From Siphonodentalium dalli (Eukaryota; Mollusca; Scaphopoda; Gadilida; Siphonodentaliidae), in assembly GCA_032622095.1 (NCBI GenBank), contig CP136062.1, positions 141,006,351 to 141,070,350 of the forward strand: a stretch of 64,000 nt of DNA, given 5' to 3'. The translations under genes were made by a program, and so were the position numbers. Under the pieces are notes generated by a model. The model searched no databases and was not told where the DNA came from. It saw only the letters and a list, made by a program, of their open reading frames with translations. Below are positions 1-12,800 of this stretch, piece after piece (position 1 is the first letter of the stretch; each line of letters opens with the position of its first letter).

Positions 1-345
1 CACTGGCGCTGGCTACAGGTCATACTGCTCATCTGATCATCATGAAATTTGTCATGGATGTTAATATTGACATGTAGATGGGACCGAGTCATTTTGGGGT
101 TGTTTGGCCAAAAAATATTATCTTGGATTTTACTCTTTGCATGACTAAATCCTTTGGCACGGGCTACAGGTCGTAGCTTTGTCAGATCTTCATGAAATTT
201 GTTATGGATGTTAACAATAACATGTAAATGGGAACGAGTCATTTTGGGGTCATTCGGCAAAAAAACATGGCTGCCAGCGGCCATCTTAGATTTAACTTTT
301 TGCATAACTAGGCCTTTCAACTTTCCACATTCCTAATCACTCCAT
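1..345. repeat. Dispersed repeat, 'gatggccgcc...catgttttttggcc' family
   Basis: Two units of about 160-170 bp, each with a GGCTACAGGTC start, 'gacaaatttcatg/aaatttgt' and 'gactcgtt/cgagtcattttggggt' segments and a 'ggccatcttagattt' end. The same family forms the array at 24.2-25.3 kb and diverged copies at 15.6-16.2 and 38.05-38.33 kb. No coding capacity is visible. The left edge runs off the window. Confidence 0.75.
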
Positions 346-400
346 TGACTTTAACACATGAAATTATTCCCTTTCCAAGTTGAGCTACAGTGTCATTGAC
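345..400 (-). repeat. Edge sequence shared with the 24.2-kb array, inverted
   Basis: GTGTCAATGACACTGTAGCT is found here on the minus strand and at about 24210-24230 on the plus strand, next to the same repeat family. A weaker version (TGTAGCTCAACTTGGGGAAG) lies near 10458. It looks like an edge of the repeat family; GTGTCATTGACAC is itself palindromic. Confidence 0.5.
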
Positions 401-537
401 ACTTTCATTAGATTGATTGTTGTGATTATTCATTGGCATATTTGAAACATTATTGCGGTTTGATTCTAGTTCCTTTGCTGGTACGTCGACTGGCGTGTAT
501 CTCTCTTCTCGTACAACACCACCACTACTCATATTTA

Positions 538-1814
538 GGCCAAAACAAAAAATAGGTGTGTTTGGGGTCTCCCGACCGACCCTATAAAAAGTCGCCGACC
601 CTAATTTTTTTATTGATTATGAAAGGGATGAATACTAAAATATATATAATTGTATAACTTAATTGGGTCCACTGTCGCTGTATAATTTCGAACCACAGTA
701 TAATCTAGCGTCCATATCGCAACTGAACATTGTAAATTCTCCGACAATAGACCGACGTATTGCGCTTGGAAACTTGAAAGATTTAATGCTGCTACGTCAA
801 CAGTCACTGAGCATGTGCGCGTCCATGATTATTGTCGGTGGCATTGTTTGATCTCGTTTAGCGGTCGCATGCATTTGCTGTACTCAGCAGTTCAGGGTAC
901 AAATTATTTTCACATATTCTTATCTAATCATGATTCGGATGAAACGCATGCATGTTTGGCATTGGAAAGTGGAAACGTATGCCTCTATATAATAAGTCTG
1001 TTTGGTTCGCGCAAGATAATTACACACAAATCTGATAATCTGAGTAACGACAATAACACTAACTAAATTGAAAGTGTGTGTTGCAACAAAAAAAAACATA
1101 CTGAATTCCAAGATGATTTAAATTGTTTTGTATGTTCGTTCATGTGTTTGATACACCCAGTCACTCGGTAAGACAATCAGTTGCACATTTTGGCTCACAC
1201 TATTGTGTATTGGCAATACAGTTCACGGAGACTGTCGACGAACGCCATTTGTTTGCAGATTGGCAGTCACACATCGCCTCCCGTCATTAACCTCGTTAAA
1301 AAAATCTACCGCATCGCGGTAATGTCAGCACATTTTACGTGGTGCATGTCACTGCAGTACTAGCATTCGTTAACGTTGGTAATGTGGTGGTACCGCGAAT
1401 GGTCCGGTGGTACCGCGGTACCACTCGGTAGTGAAACCGCGAATCGGCGGTATCACGCGGTATTATATTTATATTTGTGTATTAATATGATCCATATATT
1501 CCATCCATATGAATGGGAAAGGTTCCATTTACCATTACATAAAGGCAACATTGCTTGATTTGCAACCAAATCTGCCCAAAAAGGTATGTTTCAGATAGAA
1601 AGGTATGTTTACAAATTAACTATAGAGATAATAAGTACTTTTGGTGTCCACTTTATGCTCATAAACCCTTTTACTGCACCTTAATTGAGGGAAAACCCCG
1701 GAAATTTCCAAATACTAAAAGTTTCTTAAAAAAAAAATAATTAAAAAACCTACCTACCTACCCTAATTTTTTAGTGGTAGTTGACCCCAAACACACCTAT
1801 TTTTTGTTTTGGCC
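538..1814. mobile_element. PIF/Harbinger-like non-autonomous element (MITE), 1.28 kb
   Basis: Terminal inverted repeats of about 32 bp start GGCCAAAACAAAAAATAGG and run to TTTGGGGTC. They are flanked on both sides by TTA (535-537 and 1815-1817). A GGCC terminus with a TTA target duplication is the PIF/Harbinger hallmark. Subterminal 'cgaccgaccct' and 'ctacctaccctaattttt' motifs recur in the element at 43364-44675. No transposase is visible. The interior has a short palindromic GGTACCGCG cluster at about 1388-1420. Confidence 0.8.
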
Positions 1815-1817
1815 TTA

Positions 1818-2299
1818 TCGTATTCGAAAGTACATCATTCGCACCTGGAATAGTCTTATTGAGGAGTCTCTCCAGTGAATCAATTTGTGTTTTCATCCTA
1901 TTTAACTCTGTTGATAAGCGACAAACACCACGATCAATCATGTTAATTGGCGGCAATTTTGACAGATCCCTTGCAACGAATATTACATTTACATTACATT
2001 TACATATGATATATCACAGTCCTGGGAATCACTGTCCATGTAATATTCAACTTGATTAAAATATAATAATGAAATATATTACCTCTACTAGATAGAGTAT
2101 TTCAATAGTATATTGATTTAAATATTATTAATTATTATATTTAACAAACAGTGATTCCTGGGGACTGTGCATATATCTGTTTGTATACAATGCAGGAGCC
2201 GATTACGACTTTACTAGTAGGCGCCATTGTAATTTGTATCGACAATATGCATGATGTCGCTTTTTCTTCTGTATTTCTCAATGGACATTAAGGACTATA
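1818..2299. other. Non-coding stretch, no feature recognised
   Basis: AT-rich sequence without a credible ORF, RNA gene or repeat boundary, apart from short TTACATTTACATTACA repetition near 1981-2005. Confidence 0.4.
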
Positions 2300-3030
2300 G
2301 ATCCATGATTAATATCGGTATCCGGAGTCGTTCATTTCCCCACTTGACATTTTCCCACTTTCAATTCAATTTTCCCCACCGGTGCTTTAGCCAACCCCCC
2401 CCCCCCCCCCCCCCCCGCTCATAACATGCTATTTAAAGTTGTGATCATGATGGGAACCCACAATCTTTTATCGCAGATATCAAAGAATGTTTTGATGGTC
2501 AGTGAAGGCAACTGAAGTGATGTCACTCAGTCTGGAATGTTTTGACGATATCACTAACAACAACATTTCCCTATTCTCTCTATAGCCTATTATGACAACT
2601 TAGTTTAAATTGCTCATGTTAGTAAGGAGATAATTATACAAGGACTTACCAGGCATCACACCCAATGAGTGCCCTTTGGATATTCAGGCAAAAATAATGT
2701 AAGACCTGTGAAAGTCCTGGACAGGCGTGTACGAGATTCTTCTGACGTATAAGTTCTTGTATAATTATATCCTTACTAACATTAGCAATTTCAACTAAGT
2801 TGTCACAATTGGCTAGAGATAATAAAATATGTAAACGTACTAGTTAATCAGTCATAGGTACACAAACGTCCAGTGGGAAAATGTCTGCCACTTCATATCG
2901 AGAAAGTGGGGAAATATCTGCATATGGTATTCAGAAAGTGGGTAAATGTCCGGGTGGGAAAATGTCCGCTTTGTCGATATTAGAGCGGGTGGGGAACTGT
3001 CCGGTGTGGTGATGTCTGGAATTCATGATT
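2300..3030. repeat. Foldback element with nested hairpin and a poly-C tract
   Basis: Inverted segments rich in 'gtgggaaaatgtcc' lie at about 2330-2390 (reverse) and 2868-3000 (forward). Inside, arms at about 2592-2650 and 2750-2812 match as 'acttagtttaaattgct...gttagtaaggagataattatacaag' and its complement. A run of about 23 C lies at 2394-2416. This looks like a non-autonomous foldback element; ends and target duplication are not clear. Confidence 0.55.
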
Positions 3031-4100
3031 ATCACATGAAAATTCAAAAATATGATATCTTATTTCTTTGAAAAAAATGAGCTCATGCAGGGCCTGATCG
3101 ATATTGAGAACATGCATGTCAGGAATTATAATATACCAATTATCATGACTTTGGACGGCGTTATGGTTTATTAAGGCGGAGGTAAAGTGGCCAGTTTTGA
3201 ATGCAAATCTCTGCAGCTAAAGTTAAGAGTTGCAAATATTTCTGGGTGTGACATTGTGCGGTATTGAAAGCAATACATAGTTATCTGGCATATTTATATA
3301 ACTTTTGCTGCAGTAATTTGCATGGAATTCCTCATTCAATATTGATCACTTGACCTCCCCTTAATGGCCTGACAGGAATGATTAATATCCCAATGGCCTA
3401 CTGTTAGCAGCCCAAGACGAAGGCATTCCTGGAGGGCCGTTAATATACTATGACGCCAGACAAAATCATGTTATTTCTATTATTACCTCTCTGGCCTCCT
3501 GTGATCACATGATGCGTGATTTAACATTTAACCGGAAGCGGGCCATGGGCCCCGGGAGTTAACGAAAACAAAGGTTCATTAACACTCGCCTCCCGCTTCC
3601 GGTCAACTTCGTCTAAAAGTTATGGAATCGTACAGTGCCGGTAATATACAGTTAATCTACTAGAGTAAAGCGGTAATAATATGCAATATCAAACAACTTC
3701 CTCATCATCACCCAATGTTTTAAGATTGGCAAAGAAATATAACTCTAACCAAGTAATTTTTAAGTTTACAGTATGTGCAAGAGAACAAGATCTCGGATTA
3801 TATCGTGAACACTTTGTTCATAGATAAGCTGGGCAATGAGTGTGTGATACTATGGTTTCTAATAGTAATTTCACAAACAACATGGTGATCGCTGTGATAA
3901 TTGTCATAGTTTTAGCCACAAGTAATTAAATAAAATGAAAACAAAAGTTTTTTACGTGGTTTGTTCTTAATATTATCAGAGGAATACATGGGTGCGATAT
4001 CATAAAATAAAGCGTCATGTTTCCACATCTTTGGTTTTATAGTAATAGCAAGATTTTTTGATCATGTGTGCAATCAATTACAATTGCCGTTTTGGTAACA
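3031..4100. other. Non-coding; one GC-rich hairpin at 3531-3603
   Basis: ACCGGAAGCGGG (3531-3542) and CCCGCTTCCGGT (3592-3603) are perfect 12-bp arms around a 49-nt loop, the only GC-rich patch here. It might belong to a lost element or to an upstream regulatory region of TRMT10C. Nothing else recognised. Confidence 0.4.
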
Positions 4101-4222
4101 CAGCCCTCGAAATTATGTAATGTGTCCCATGGCAAATTTAATGCTGTGGCATGTTAGGTGCCATATTTTACCATGGCTTTTCCCATGGCATTGCTTATTG
4201 TCATGGCTAATTTCAAGGGCTG
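4101..4222. mobile_element. Small hAT-like MITE, CAGCCCT...AGGGCTG
   Basis: Ends are CAGCCCTCGAAATTA and TAATTTCAAGGGCTG, inverted repeats of about 15 bp with one gap. The interior repeats 'catggc' motifs. The same termini appear on the 123-bp insertion at 44833-44955, and a lone end is at about 49151-49173. The right end directly abuts the TTAA element at 4224. Confidence 0.6.
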
Positions 4223-4223
4223 T

Positions 4224-4623
4224 TTAACCCTTTACCCAACAAACCGGCCAAAACCGGCCAAATAAAGATTCAACAGCCTAAAATATCTTCGGTCTGTCTC
4301 AATAGAACCATACACATATGGATATCATTGGAACCGGCTCCTTGACCACATTGTGATAGTTACAGTTATGCTCTGTGCCAATGCATTCTCTTATATATGC
4401 GAGTCGACCATAGGTCGCATCGCATATATAAGAGAATGCATTGGCCTAAAAAAAATCTTTTTTTAACACTTTTTACCATTTGTTCTTACATTCTTTAACA
4501 ATTTTATAATTTTTAATGTGTTAAGCCAATGCATTCTCTTATATATGCGAGGCGACCTATGGTCGACTCGCATATATAAGAGAATGCATTGGCACAGGGC
4601 CCTTCTGTTGGGTAAAGGGTTAA
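4224..4623. mobile_element. TTAA-type (piggyBac-like) MITE with two internal 70-bp palindromes
   Basis: Perfect 18-bp inverted ends TTAACCCTTTACCCAACA / complement, beginning with TTAA then CCC as in piggyBac elements. Inside are two long palindromes (about 4378-4446 and 4525-4593), each built of GCCAATGCATTCTCTTATAT...GCGAG and its complement, separated by an AT-rich spacer. 400 bp, no ORF. Confidence 0.75.
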
Positions 4624-4848
4624 CATTAGCCATTATTAACTAGACTGTCAAGAGACTGGTGTGATCAACTATCTGTTATAACTTAGCTCAAATCATTTTA
4701 ACAATAAGTCACCATTCCTCAACAGTGGCTTTGTTTGTTTTGCCAATGACAGTGATACAATTAGTTACCTAAATTATGCCTACTGGAATTGTTGACCATT
4801 GATCAATAGGATTTATAAGTAGGGTGTAATATATTATTAAATGGACGT

Positions 4849-4960
4849 TTAACCCTTCCATGACTGGAGCTTCCTGAAATTTTGCAAAAAACCTGTGCCA
4901 ATGCATTCTCTTATATATGTGAGTTTCCCACAAGCGCAGCTCTTGTCATGAAAGGGTTAA
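4849..4960. mobile_element. 112-bp TTAA-type MITE, same group
   Basis: Ends TTAACCCTTCCATGAC and GTCATGAAAGGGTTAA are imperfect inverted repeats starting at TTAA. It keeps one half of the 'caatgcattctcttatatatg' palindrome. A longer relative is at 37606-37864. Confidence 0.7.
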
Positions 4961-5823
4961 GACTATTAGGATTGTGGAGCTATTTACTCAATGTCCCCAT
5001 ATAGGATGATGCATCCTGTAGAACCTTTCCCACAATTACATGAGAAAAACAATTAGAATTGTGCATTAGAATTGTGTTAACATTGTCTTATGTTAGATTT
5101 GAGATACTAGAGTCTAGCCTGGATTTGTAAACTAAATTTATTCATTATAATAATCTCATATTAGAAAAAGTGACAATGATAATTGGGGTTATATATATGC
5201 CTTATATACTTCTAAAATTTGCACAGATTATGAAGTCATATAGTCGTGTAGTTACACAATCCATGCAGCATGTTTAAATGTAATATGCAACATAAAAGGC
5301 AACACTTTGGCTTTATTATTTATCTTCCATTGACAATTTGAAGAGGAGAAACAATGAATTTGATTCAATTTGCCTGGTGAATCATACGGAGTGCCATGGA
5401 ATATGTTTTATTTTTATATCTATCAACGTAACTCGCATGATTGCACGAGTTTCCAGGCATGTGATAATTCTCAGAATCGCACTAGTGCAATCTGTCGACG
5501 GAACTATTTCATTAAGTGTTGTTAGACTGGTTCTCGCCGTTACTATTTTTACTTTTTCAATCAAGACAATGAAGAAACAATAAGCAATCAATCGATGAGA
5601 TGATTCATTCAAGTAGTTTCATGTCAAGAATATGTTTGTCGAGGCACAGCATTTAATTTCAAACGCATCATTAAAGATGGGTCAAGGTCACTCGCGGATA
5701 GACGGGCTCCCTGTCTGATTGTTGCGTTAACCCTAAAATGACGTTAAAACTCAATTAAATTCACATTTTCTGTACCGGAGATGTACGATTGTGAGTCAAC
5801 TTACTATGATACGGAGATATGTA
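4961..5823. other. Non-coding upstream region
   Basis: Only short chance ORFs. The patch at about 5680-5720 (ctcgcggatagacgggctcc) is slightly GC-rich and could be near the TRMT10C promoter, but no exon or start site can be set from sequence alone. Confidence 0.3.
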
Positions 5824-6003
5824 ATAAAAATAGAACCGCATGAGTGTCTGGATTTAGACGAATTATCGCACTCGATTTGTTGGCGGAACGCGATACCTCT
5901 CGTGCGGGACTATGTCCCGCACTCGAGGTATTGCTCCGCCAACAAATCTCGTGCGATAATTTCGTCAAAATCCAGACACTCATGTGGTTATATCTATTTA
6001 TTG
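5824..6003. repeat. Near-perfect palindromic hairpin element, about 146-180 nt
   Basis: The stem runs from CATGAGTGTCTGGAT (5839) to ATCCAGACACTCATG (5984), with its centre near 5911 (GTGCGGGACTATGTCCCGCAC) and few mismatches. Weaker pairing continues outward. CG-rich arms differ from the AT-rich surroundings. It gives overlapping mirrored ORFs that are not genes. Three further hairpins of this general type are in the window. Confidence 0.8.
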
Positions 6004-6528
6004 TGCCTGGTAAAATAGTGAAAAATTGAGACACTTGTAGCATGTAGTTTTCAGTTATTGGATGATCAAACCCGAATTGCATTATTACCTGTAATTGGTG
6101 TTGGAAATACAATGTACCTGGAATAACTGAGAGGCCTTGATTGTATGTACAACATCAACTTCTTTCCAGGGGAGCATAATTATAATGATTGAACTTATTT
6201 TACTGACCATTGGCCCATTGGTATTAGCTTTTTTGTTACTGGAAAAAAAGTCAAGTAAAATGATCTCTTAAACTAAGTTATAAAATACAATGACAATAGG
6301 TCCATAATTAAATTTCATTGCATCATATTTATAAAAAAGCATCATTAAATGCACCCTTTGGGGACCTCATTCTACAAATGACCAGCACCATATTTGAGGC
6401 AAGGACAAAGCCAATAATGATGTCAAATTTTATTTTATCAAATACATGTAGTATATTGTTGTCATAAATTGAAGTCTGGAACATTGAATAAATAATTAAA
6501 TTATCTAAAATGACATATCCATTTTCAG
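6004..6528 (+). other. Probable end of the 5'-UTR intron of TRMT10C
   Basis: Non-coding, ending in a TATCCATTTTCAG acceptor at 6528. The upstream non-coding exon was not located. Confidence 0.35.
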
Positions 6529-6542
6529 GTAGCAGAACTACG

Positions 6543-6818
6543 ATGTTGAAATCAATTTTCTTGCCACAGTTCAGTAAACTAATCTGGAATGTTTACTCAA
6601 AAAACTTGCAACAAGTAGGTGGTAGCATTTGTGTACGACATGCAAACTTTAACGTCAAAGAAATTTCAAGGGATAATGCAGCAGATCTTGTTGATGAACG
6701 CGAGATACTTACTAAACACAAAGCTGCTGAAATCCTCAATAAGCTTAGTGATGAAGACCAAAAAAGGCTAAAGATTATCAAACTGGAGCATCAAGTCATG
6801 CTGCATATGGGTATACAA
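6543..6818 (+). CDS. TRMT10C: TRMT10C coding exon 1 (residues 1-92)
   Basis: The ATG at 6543 opens a presequence-like peptide. An in-frame ATG at 6510 lies upstream of the CAG acceptor (AG at 6527-6528), so it is probably intronic. The exon ends in phase 0 after CAA, at a strong GTAAGT donor (6819-6824). The 3' half encodes a charged KLSDEDQKRLKIIKLEHQ helix. Confidence 0.88.
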
Positions 6819-9800
6819 GTAAGTTTGGGAACCTAATCATAATAGAAATGAACGGCAGTTTCAATGTGGTCATGGTATTTTGACTGTGAGAAAAATTCAG
6901 CAAACTTAAGGATTCATGTGGAGTTTTATCACGGTCAAAACCCATGACCACTTGAAAACAACCCTTAGTATTTAGCCAGATATAAGGGTTGTTGATGTCA
7001 CATCATTTTGCTGGTCAAATGATGGGAATCGGTTCATGGACAGATAATTAAAGTAATTTTGAAGTAGAGCACATGTACCATGCATCGAAAAGTCCGGTTT
7101 AGCTTGAAATGAGAGCAGGCGTGTTGATTTCAAGAATGTGAACATGTGTTCAAACAAACAAGTTTTGGTTGTGGATGAGAAATTTGCACTGTTCTGCCAT
7201 AATAATAATCAATTTCTTGTCGGGCAATATCTGTAGCGGTAAGGAGAATTATAAAACAATACTGATCATGTCAGAGTAGCGCTGTAATTTGAACATCAGA
7301 GAAAAGCTTAGTAACAAGAAATATATGCACAACATCACTCGGTTGTGCATTTGTCTGTGGTAGTTTTAGCTGCATAATAATGTTATTATGCAACTATTTG
7401 GTACACAGGGTTCATATAAACAGACCTAATAGAAACCTTACACCATAGAAAAAATATGGTGGTAACACTATTTATGCACATACTTTTCAATTGCTGATTA
7501 GAACAATAATTATGCAAATTAGCAAACACCACAGTTCGCGATTGTTTTGAAAGTTAAGGGTTTATAAACAGAGTGTTGTCATGAGACTGTTAGAGAGTAT
7601 GTGATAAGCTGATCTCTACATGTGTACTTAACAATTGTTGAAATGTTACCCTGGGGTGGGGTGGTGTGACATGCGTGACCCTGGGGTGGTGTGACATGCG
7701 TGATGCCACACGGCCAATCAGAGGAGAGAAGAATGGGATGAAGGAACACTAATTATAGACCAAAAGAAATTTCTTGAATACTCAAGCAGTCTACGGATCT
7801 ATGAATGACTCAATGTAGTTCATAGGTTTGTGAACACATTAACTGAAGGGTTATGTCTATCATAACACTATGGGGAAAAGTAAAAGGATTATCAAGTTTA
7901 TGTCAATATATATGAATGTTTTTTTCAAGAAGTCGCAGGCCAAGTTCGAATTTGGTCACAGTCCGGTTATTTTTGTTGGAGCTATGTCCCTTTATGGACT
8001 TTGAAATTGCTGTTTGCGGATTGACCGGATGGTATCTTGAGCGATATTCAACTGAATTTCTTGATATTTGGTAAATGGATTTATGACCGACTTATGTGTC
8101 TTTGTTAAAAATTTTGCATGGTCTAAATGATAACTTGAGAAATCTTCAAAATAATCTCTTGATATTAGGTGTGTGGTTCACCTTTGAGAACATGCAGGTC
8201 ATTTTCAAATTGGAATCAATTTTTTGCCAGAATTTGACTTCTTTGTTCTTATAATAAGCCAACATCCCAAAAGGCCACATCATTTCGGGGTCTGTGGGGT
8301 CTGTGACCTTTTATTCTAAATAAACTCTATATATTTTAATCTGAGCTCATGCTTATTGCAGTATCAGTGTATGTCTGTGAATCTATTGTGTGTGTGGTCT
8401 TATTATTATGTTATGTCCATCTGTTCGCTTTTTTCATTTCAAGATGATAACTTTAGTAAGTCTGAACTGAATGGAATGAAATTTGTTATGTGGGTTTACT
8501 AGCACAAGATACAGGTTAAGTTCATTTTGTGGTTCTGCCTGCTAATATTCGCCAGAGTTACGGCCCTTTTTGTTGGAATTTTCACTCAATTTTCGTTTCT
8601 AGATGCTAACTTTAGTAATTCTGAACTGAATGGAATGAAATTTGGTCTGTGAGTTTACTAGCACAAAATACAGGACAAGTTAGAATTTGGGTTCCACCCA
8701 CCTATTTCTGCCGGAGTTATGGTCCTTGTCGACTTAGAATTTTCCAATTATTTTGCTTTCCGGATGATAACTCAAGATTTAATTGTCTGACTGTTTTGTA
8801 TTTAGATTATGTAGATTAGCCACATGAAAATACAGGTCAAGTTTGAATTTTGTCTGCCCATTTTTGCCGGAGTTATGGTCCTTGTTGACTTATAATTTGC
8901 CAATTATTTTGGTTTCCGGGTGATAACTATAGGTTTAGTAATCTGATTGTTTTCAAATTTAATATATGGATTAGTCGTATGAAAATACAGGTCAAGTTCG
9001 AATTTGGGTTCCGTTTTGAATTTTGTCTGCCCATTTTTGCCGGAGTTATGGTCCTTATTGACTTATAATTCGACGATTATTTTGGTTTCCAGGTGATAGC
9101 TTTAGTTATAGTTATCTGTATGTTTTCAAATTTGGCTTATGGATTACTCGTTGAAATTACCACGGGCATATATTTTGCCACGCCCTAGCGATGCTCTTGT
9201 TTGGGAAATATAAACTGTTACCAGTATTGATCGGCATTTAATGATTTAAATATCAGAGACATTGTTGGAAAGTATGGAGGCCAGCTTCATTGTCTTCCTC
9301 GTAATTGTTAGTAAACTTGTAGATCTGGTGATATTTATTATAATAACTATTGAATAAATTGTTATCCATCTAAACTGATTTTTATCCATAAAAATCATAT
9401 GCTCAGCATTTTCATTTTAAATACCAGAGACAATATACAGTCAGAAGGTGTCAGAACATTCTTAAGACCTTTGAGGTAGGTAATTATATTGAGTTTTTTC
9501 AGGTTCCAGATGAGATGAGAGATGACTGGTGGGTTCGATTGATGGAATGTCAGTCTCACTCAGGAAGGAGGAAACTATATCGATACTTTAGAAAAAACTG
9601 GGTGATTCTGCAGGCTAAAGCCGAAAAAGCAAAGAAGCATGCTGAGTTTATTGAGTCAGCCAAAACAAAAGCTGCAGATGTTGAATTGAAGAATGAAGAA
9701 GATCAAAATCGTAGAGAAGCTAAAAATACGATATTTCTCTTTATCCGGGAATCAACTATGGACCGTTTTTATAATTCGAAGATGGTTCACTCAATGGTTC

Positions 9801-12800
9801 ATGGACCACACTTGGTGATCGACTGTGATTATGAGGAGCATATGAACACTAAATGTATCTCTTCCTTAAGCAAACAGATTCTGAATGGCCACTCATACCT
9901 ACGGAAATATGATGTTGAGCCTTTCTACCTTGTTCTCTGTAATATGTTCCGAGGGTGTGAACTGGCACAGGACTTGAATAAAACACAGTCGCTTGACAGG
10001 TTCATGTTTACATCAACAGCAAGTAACTACACTGACATATATCCCAAAGAACAACTTGTTTATCTGACAGCGAATTCTCCAAATGTACTGCAGACTTATA
10101 ACCCAGATGATGTGTATGTTATTGGCGGTCTAGTTGACTATCATGACTACAGACCTTTGTCTTTAGCAAAGGCAAAAGAACAGAAACTTAGGACAGCAAA
10201 GCTTCCATTGGACAATTACCTCCAGTGAGTATTCATATTCAGTGTTCGCGATGCCGTTAGCCATTTTAGCCAAATGCAAAAAATGAATAGAAATGGCAAC
10301 AAAAATTGTCAAATGCAGTGCGAAATTGCGAAAAAGAATGGCTAAAGGTATTTTCCCCCGGCATATATAGACAGCATACATAGAAGTCAGTGGTGTTGGC
10401 CTCACACAATCCTCGTCACGGATCTAATTACCATGATTGCAGTTGGACAAAAGACCATGTAGCTCAACTTGGGGAAGCTTTAATAATTTTATGCTGAGCA
10501 GTCAATATAATGATAAGAAGGAAAGTCAAAAAGTTTCAGTACCGGTAAAGGGATTGTATTGTGTATATATTTCTCAAACTAAAGGCCCACTTAATTTTCG
10601 AACCCCCAGATTACATTATATAAAATATATGCCATATTACATACCATTTGAAAGAGGAAGCCCAAAACATTGTATTATCAACTTATCCGGTGTAATAAAC
10701 TGAGGACTTGTTGTTTTTGTTGAGTTGCCAACACGTTTTGTCATCTAGATTGCAGTAAAAAACAGTATTAATTTCAATGCAGGGGGAATAACTCTATATA
10801 TTAAAGATAAGAGTTCTTCCCTTTCCATTGAAAAAGTTTGAATTCTGTTGCATTCTGGGATCAAGAGGGGGGATGTAATTCTATGATTTCAGCAGTTTTC
10901 TATTTATCTTCTGAGACACAGATGTTTCAAATAGTGATGAATTATAGTATCTCCGGCAAAGGTATCTTGCCCACTGAACTATATGGTATATTATCCCAAG
11001 TAGGAGGGGTTAACTCTCCGAGTTGAAAAAAACGTACGGAAATTCTATGGTACATATCTTCTGTCATGTTCATGACCCGTGTAATCACGTGGTTTCTGAC
11101 CCGTAGTGAAAGAATCGCCATATTTTTTATCCCCCCCCTCACAGGACGGGTGCAAAAAAGAATCTCTCACAAAGAATACGAAGCTAAGTTGCAGTTTGTA
11201 TAGCAAAAACAGTTTTGTTTTTGTTTTATACAAACAACATTATTTCTTTGCTTATAGTTGAAAATTATGTAACGATTCACATAAAGATTACGACGGTTTG
11301 TTCCGAAGATAATAATTTCGGAATCGGATGACTCGTTTCGTTTTAACCGACTTTGTCTTCCATAATTTTAATCGTTCAATGATTTAATATCCATTTTCTG
11401 TGCAGAATGCAACGTTTCTGGCCTATTAAAGGCAGAACATTCGCGGCACCATTGGATATGACTAAAGACGCTGGTCGTTTTCTTTATAACAAATCTATGG
11501 CATACAGGTGACGTGTTATTTAAGTTACCACGTGCGTTGACGGTTGTTAAAGGTATCACGAAATTAGGTGACTTATTTTCGAGTTCATTTTTTCGTTTGA
11601 CGGCTTTCTTTATACGTTGACAATCATCGTCTGGTGTACAACTGACGGAAAAAGCAGTGTTTAAACGCTTGTGAAATAGGCTGATAGGATTGTAAAATCC
11701 CGAATGTGACTTTGAACCTTTTTCACCCTGGATGATTAACAATGGGGCCGTTACTGCCTTGGTTGCCACATGGTAACATAACACAACAGGTGTATTTGTG
11801 ATTGTTCGCAATCACATTAATTACTTTCACAGGACTGCTAATCGAGGTAAGACCAGGTTCATGAATGGCCTTCCCCGTAGCTCCCCTTGAAGTCGCTTCC
11901 CTCGTTTCGAGGTCCCAAGAGTTGAGAACGAAAGTCGATATATAGGGTTCCTCTAATTGGCGTAATTAGCACTCGGAGCGATAGTCACACCACACAGGAC
12001 GCGGGTTGGGGCTACCCATCGAACCCGTAGCTCACACGAGTTGCTTCCCCTAGAACACGGACAAACTCGCGGGGAAGGATCCAGAGAATTTTTGTTTGGG
12101 GACACCTGTTCTGTATTTGAGTATGTGCCCATATAAATTTGGATGTTAAAATATTCAGTACTGGATACTTGATTGTGCAAATAAAGGCTCCATATTATAG
12201 ACTATATATCATCTGCGGGCTGCTGATTTGCATTACGAGGACATTTTGTTGAATTGTAGAAAAATTCCTTGAAAATATGGAAGATCCAACTGGAATAAAT
12301 ACTATCTACATGGAATTTGGGGACATTTGGGTCTCTATAGTTTGGGCACCCAAACCTGTAACAGGTATCAAAACATCCCTGTATCCTTCTCTGACTTGCC
12401 GATATATCGTGTTCCTCTAATTGGTGTAATTAGGACTCGGGGCGATAGTCACACCAAACAGGCGCGGGTTGGGGCTACCCATTGAACCCATGAGTCACAT
12501 TGGTGCGCTCCCTGGACTATCGAATGGGACGTCAATCTGCTTCTGCGGGTCGACCGTTGGCTGTTGACGTGCCCCGGACGGCTGTGACCACTGAGCTCTA
12601 CTAAAACACTCGACACACGCCGTCCATCGCTACAAGTCGTCATCTCGGGGTCAGCGCGGCTGGGGGGATACACCCTCGGTGATCCCTGACCATGCTCTCC
12701 GGTGCCTTATGATCATAGTGTGTGGAGATTTGGGCTAAAATTACTAGTCGAATGGCCATTTTACTATTGTCTCAATTCAAATTAGGAGATTTTTTTTTCT

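Noticed and set aside
5804-6112. Mirrored ORFs on both strands
   Set aside because: They arise from the palindromic hairpin at 5824-6003.
10942-11142. Protein shared by both inner arms (MAILSLRVRNHVITRV...)
   Set aside because: The identity follows from near-identical inverted DNA; no evidence of codon-level conservation or family.
11937-12030. tRNA gene in the 'ggcgtaattagcactc...gcgggtt' repeat
   Set aside because: No acceptor or anticodon stem can be folded by eye and the B box is not canonical; retained only as a SINE-like repeat.
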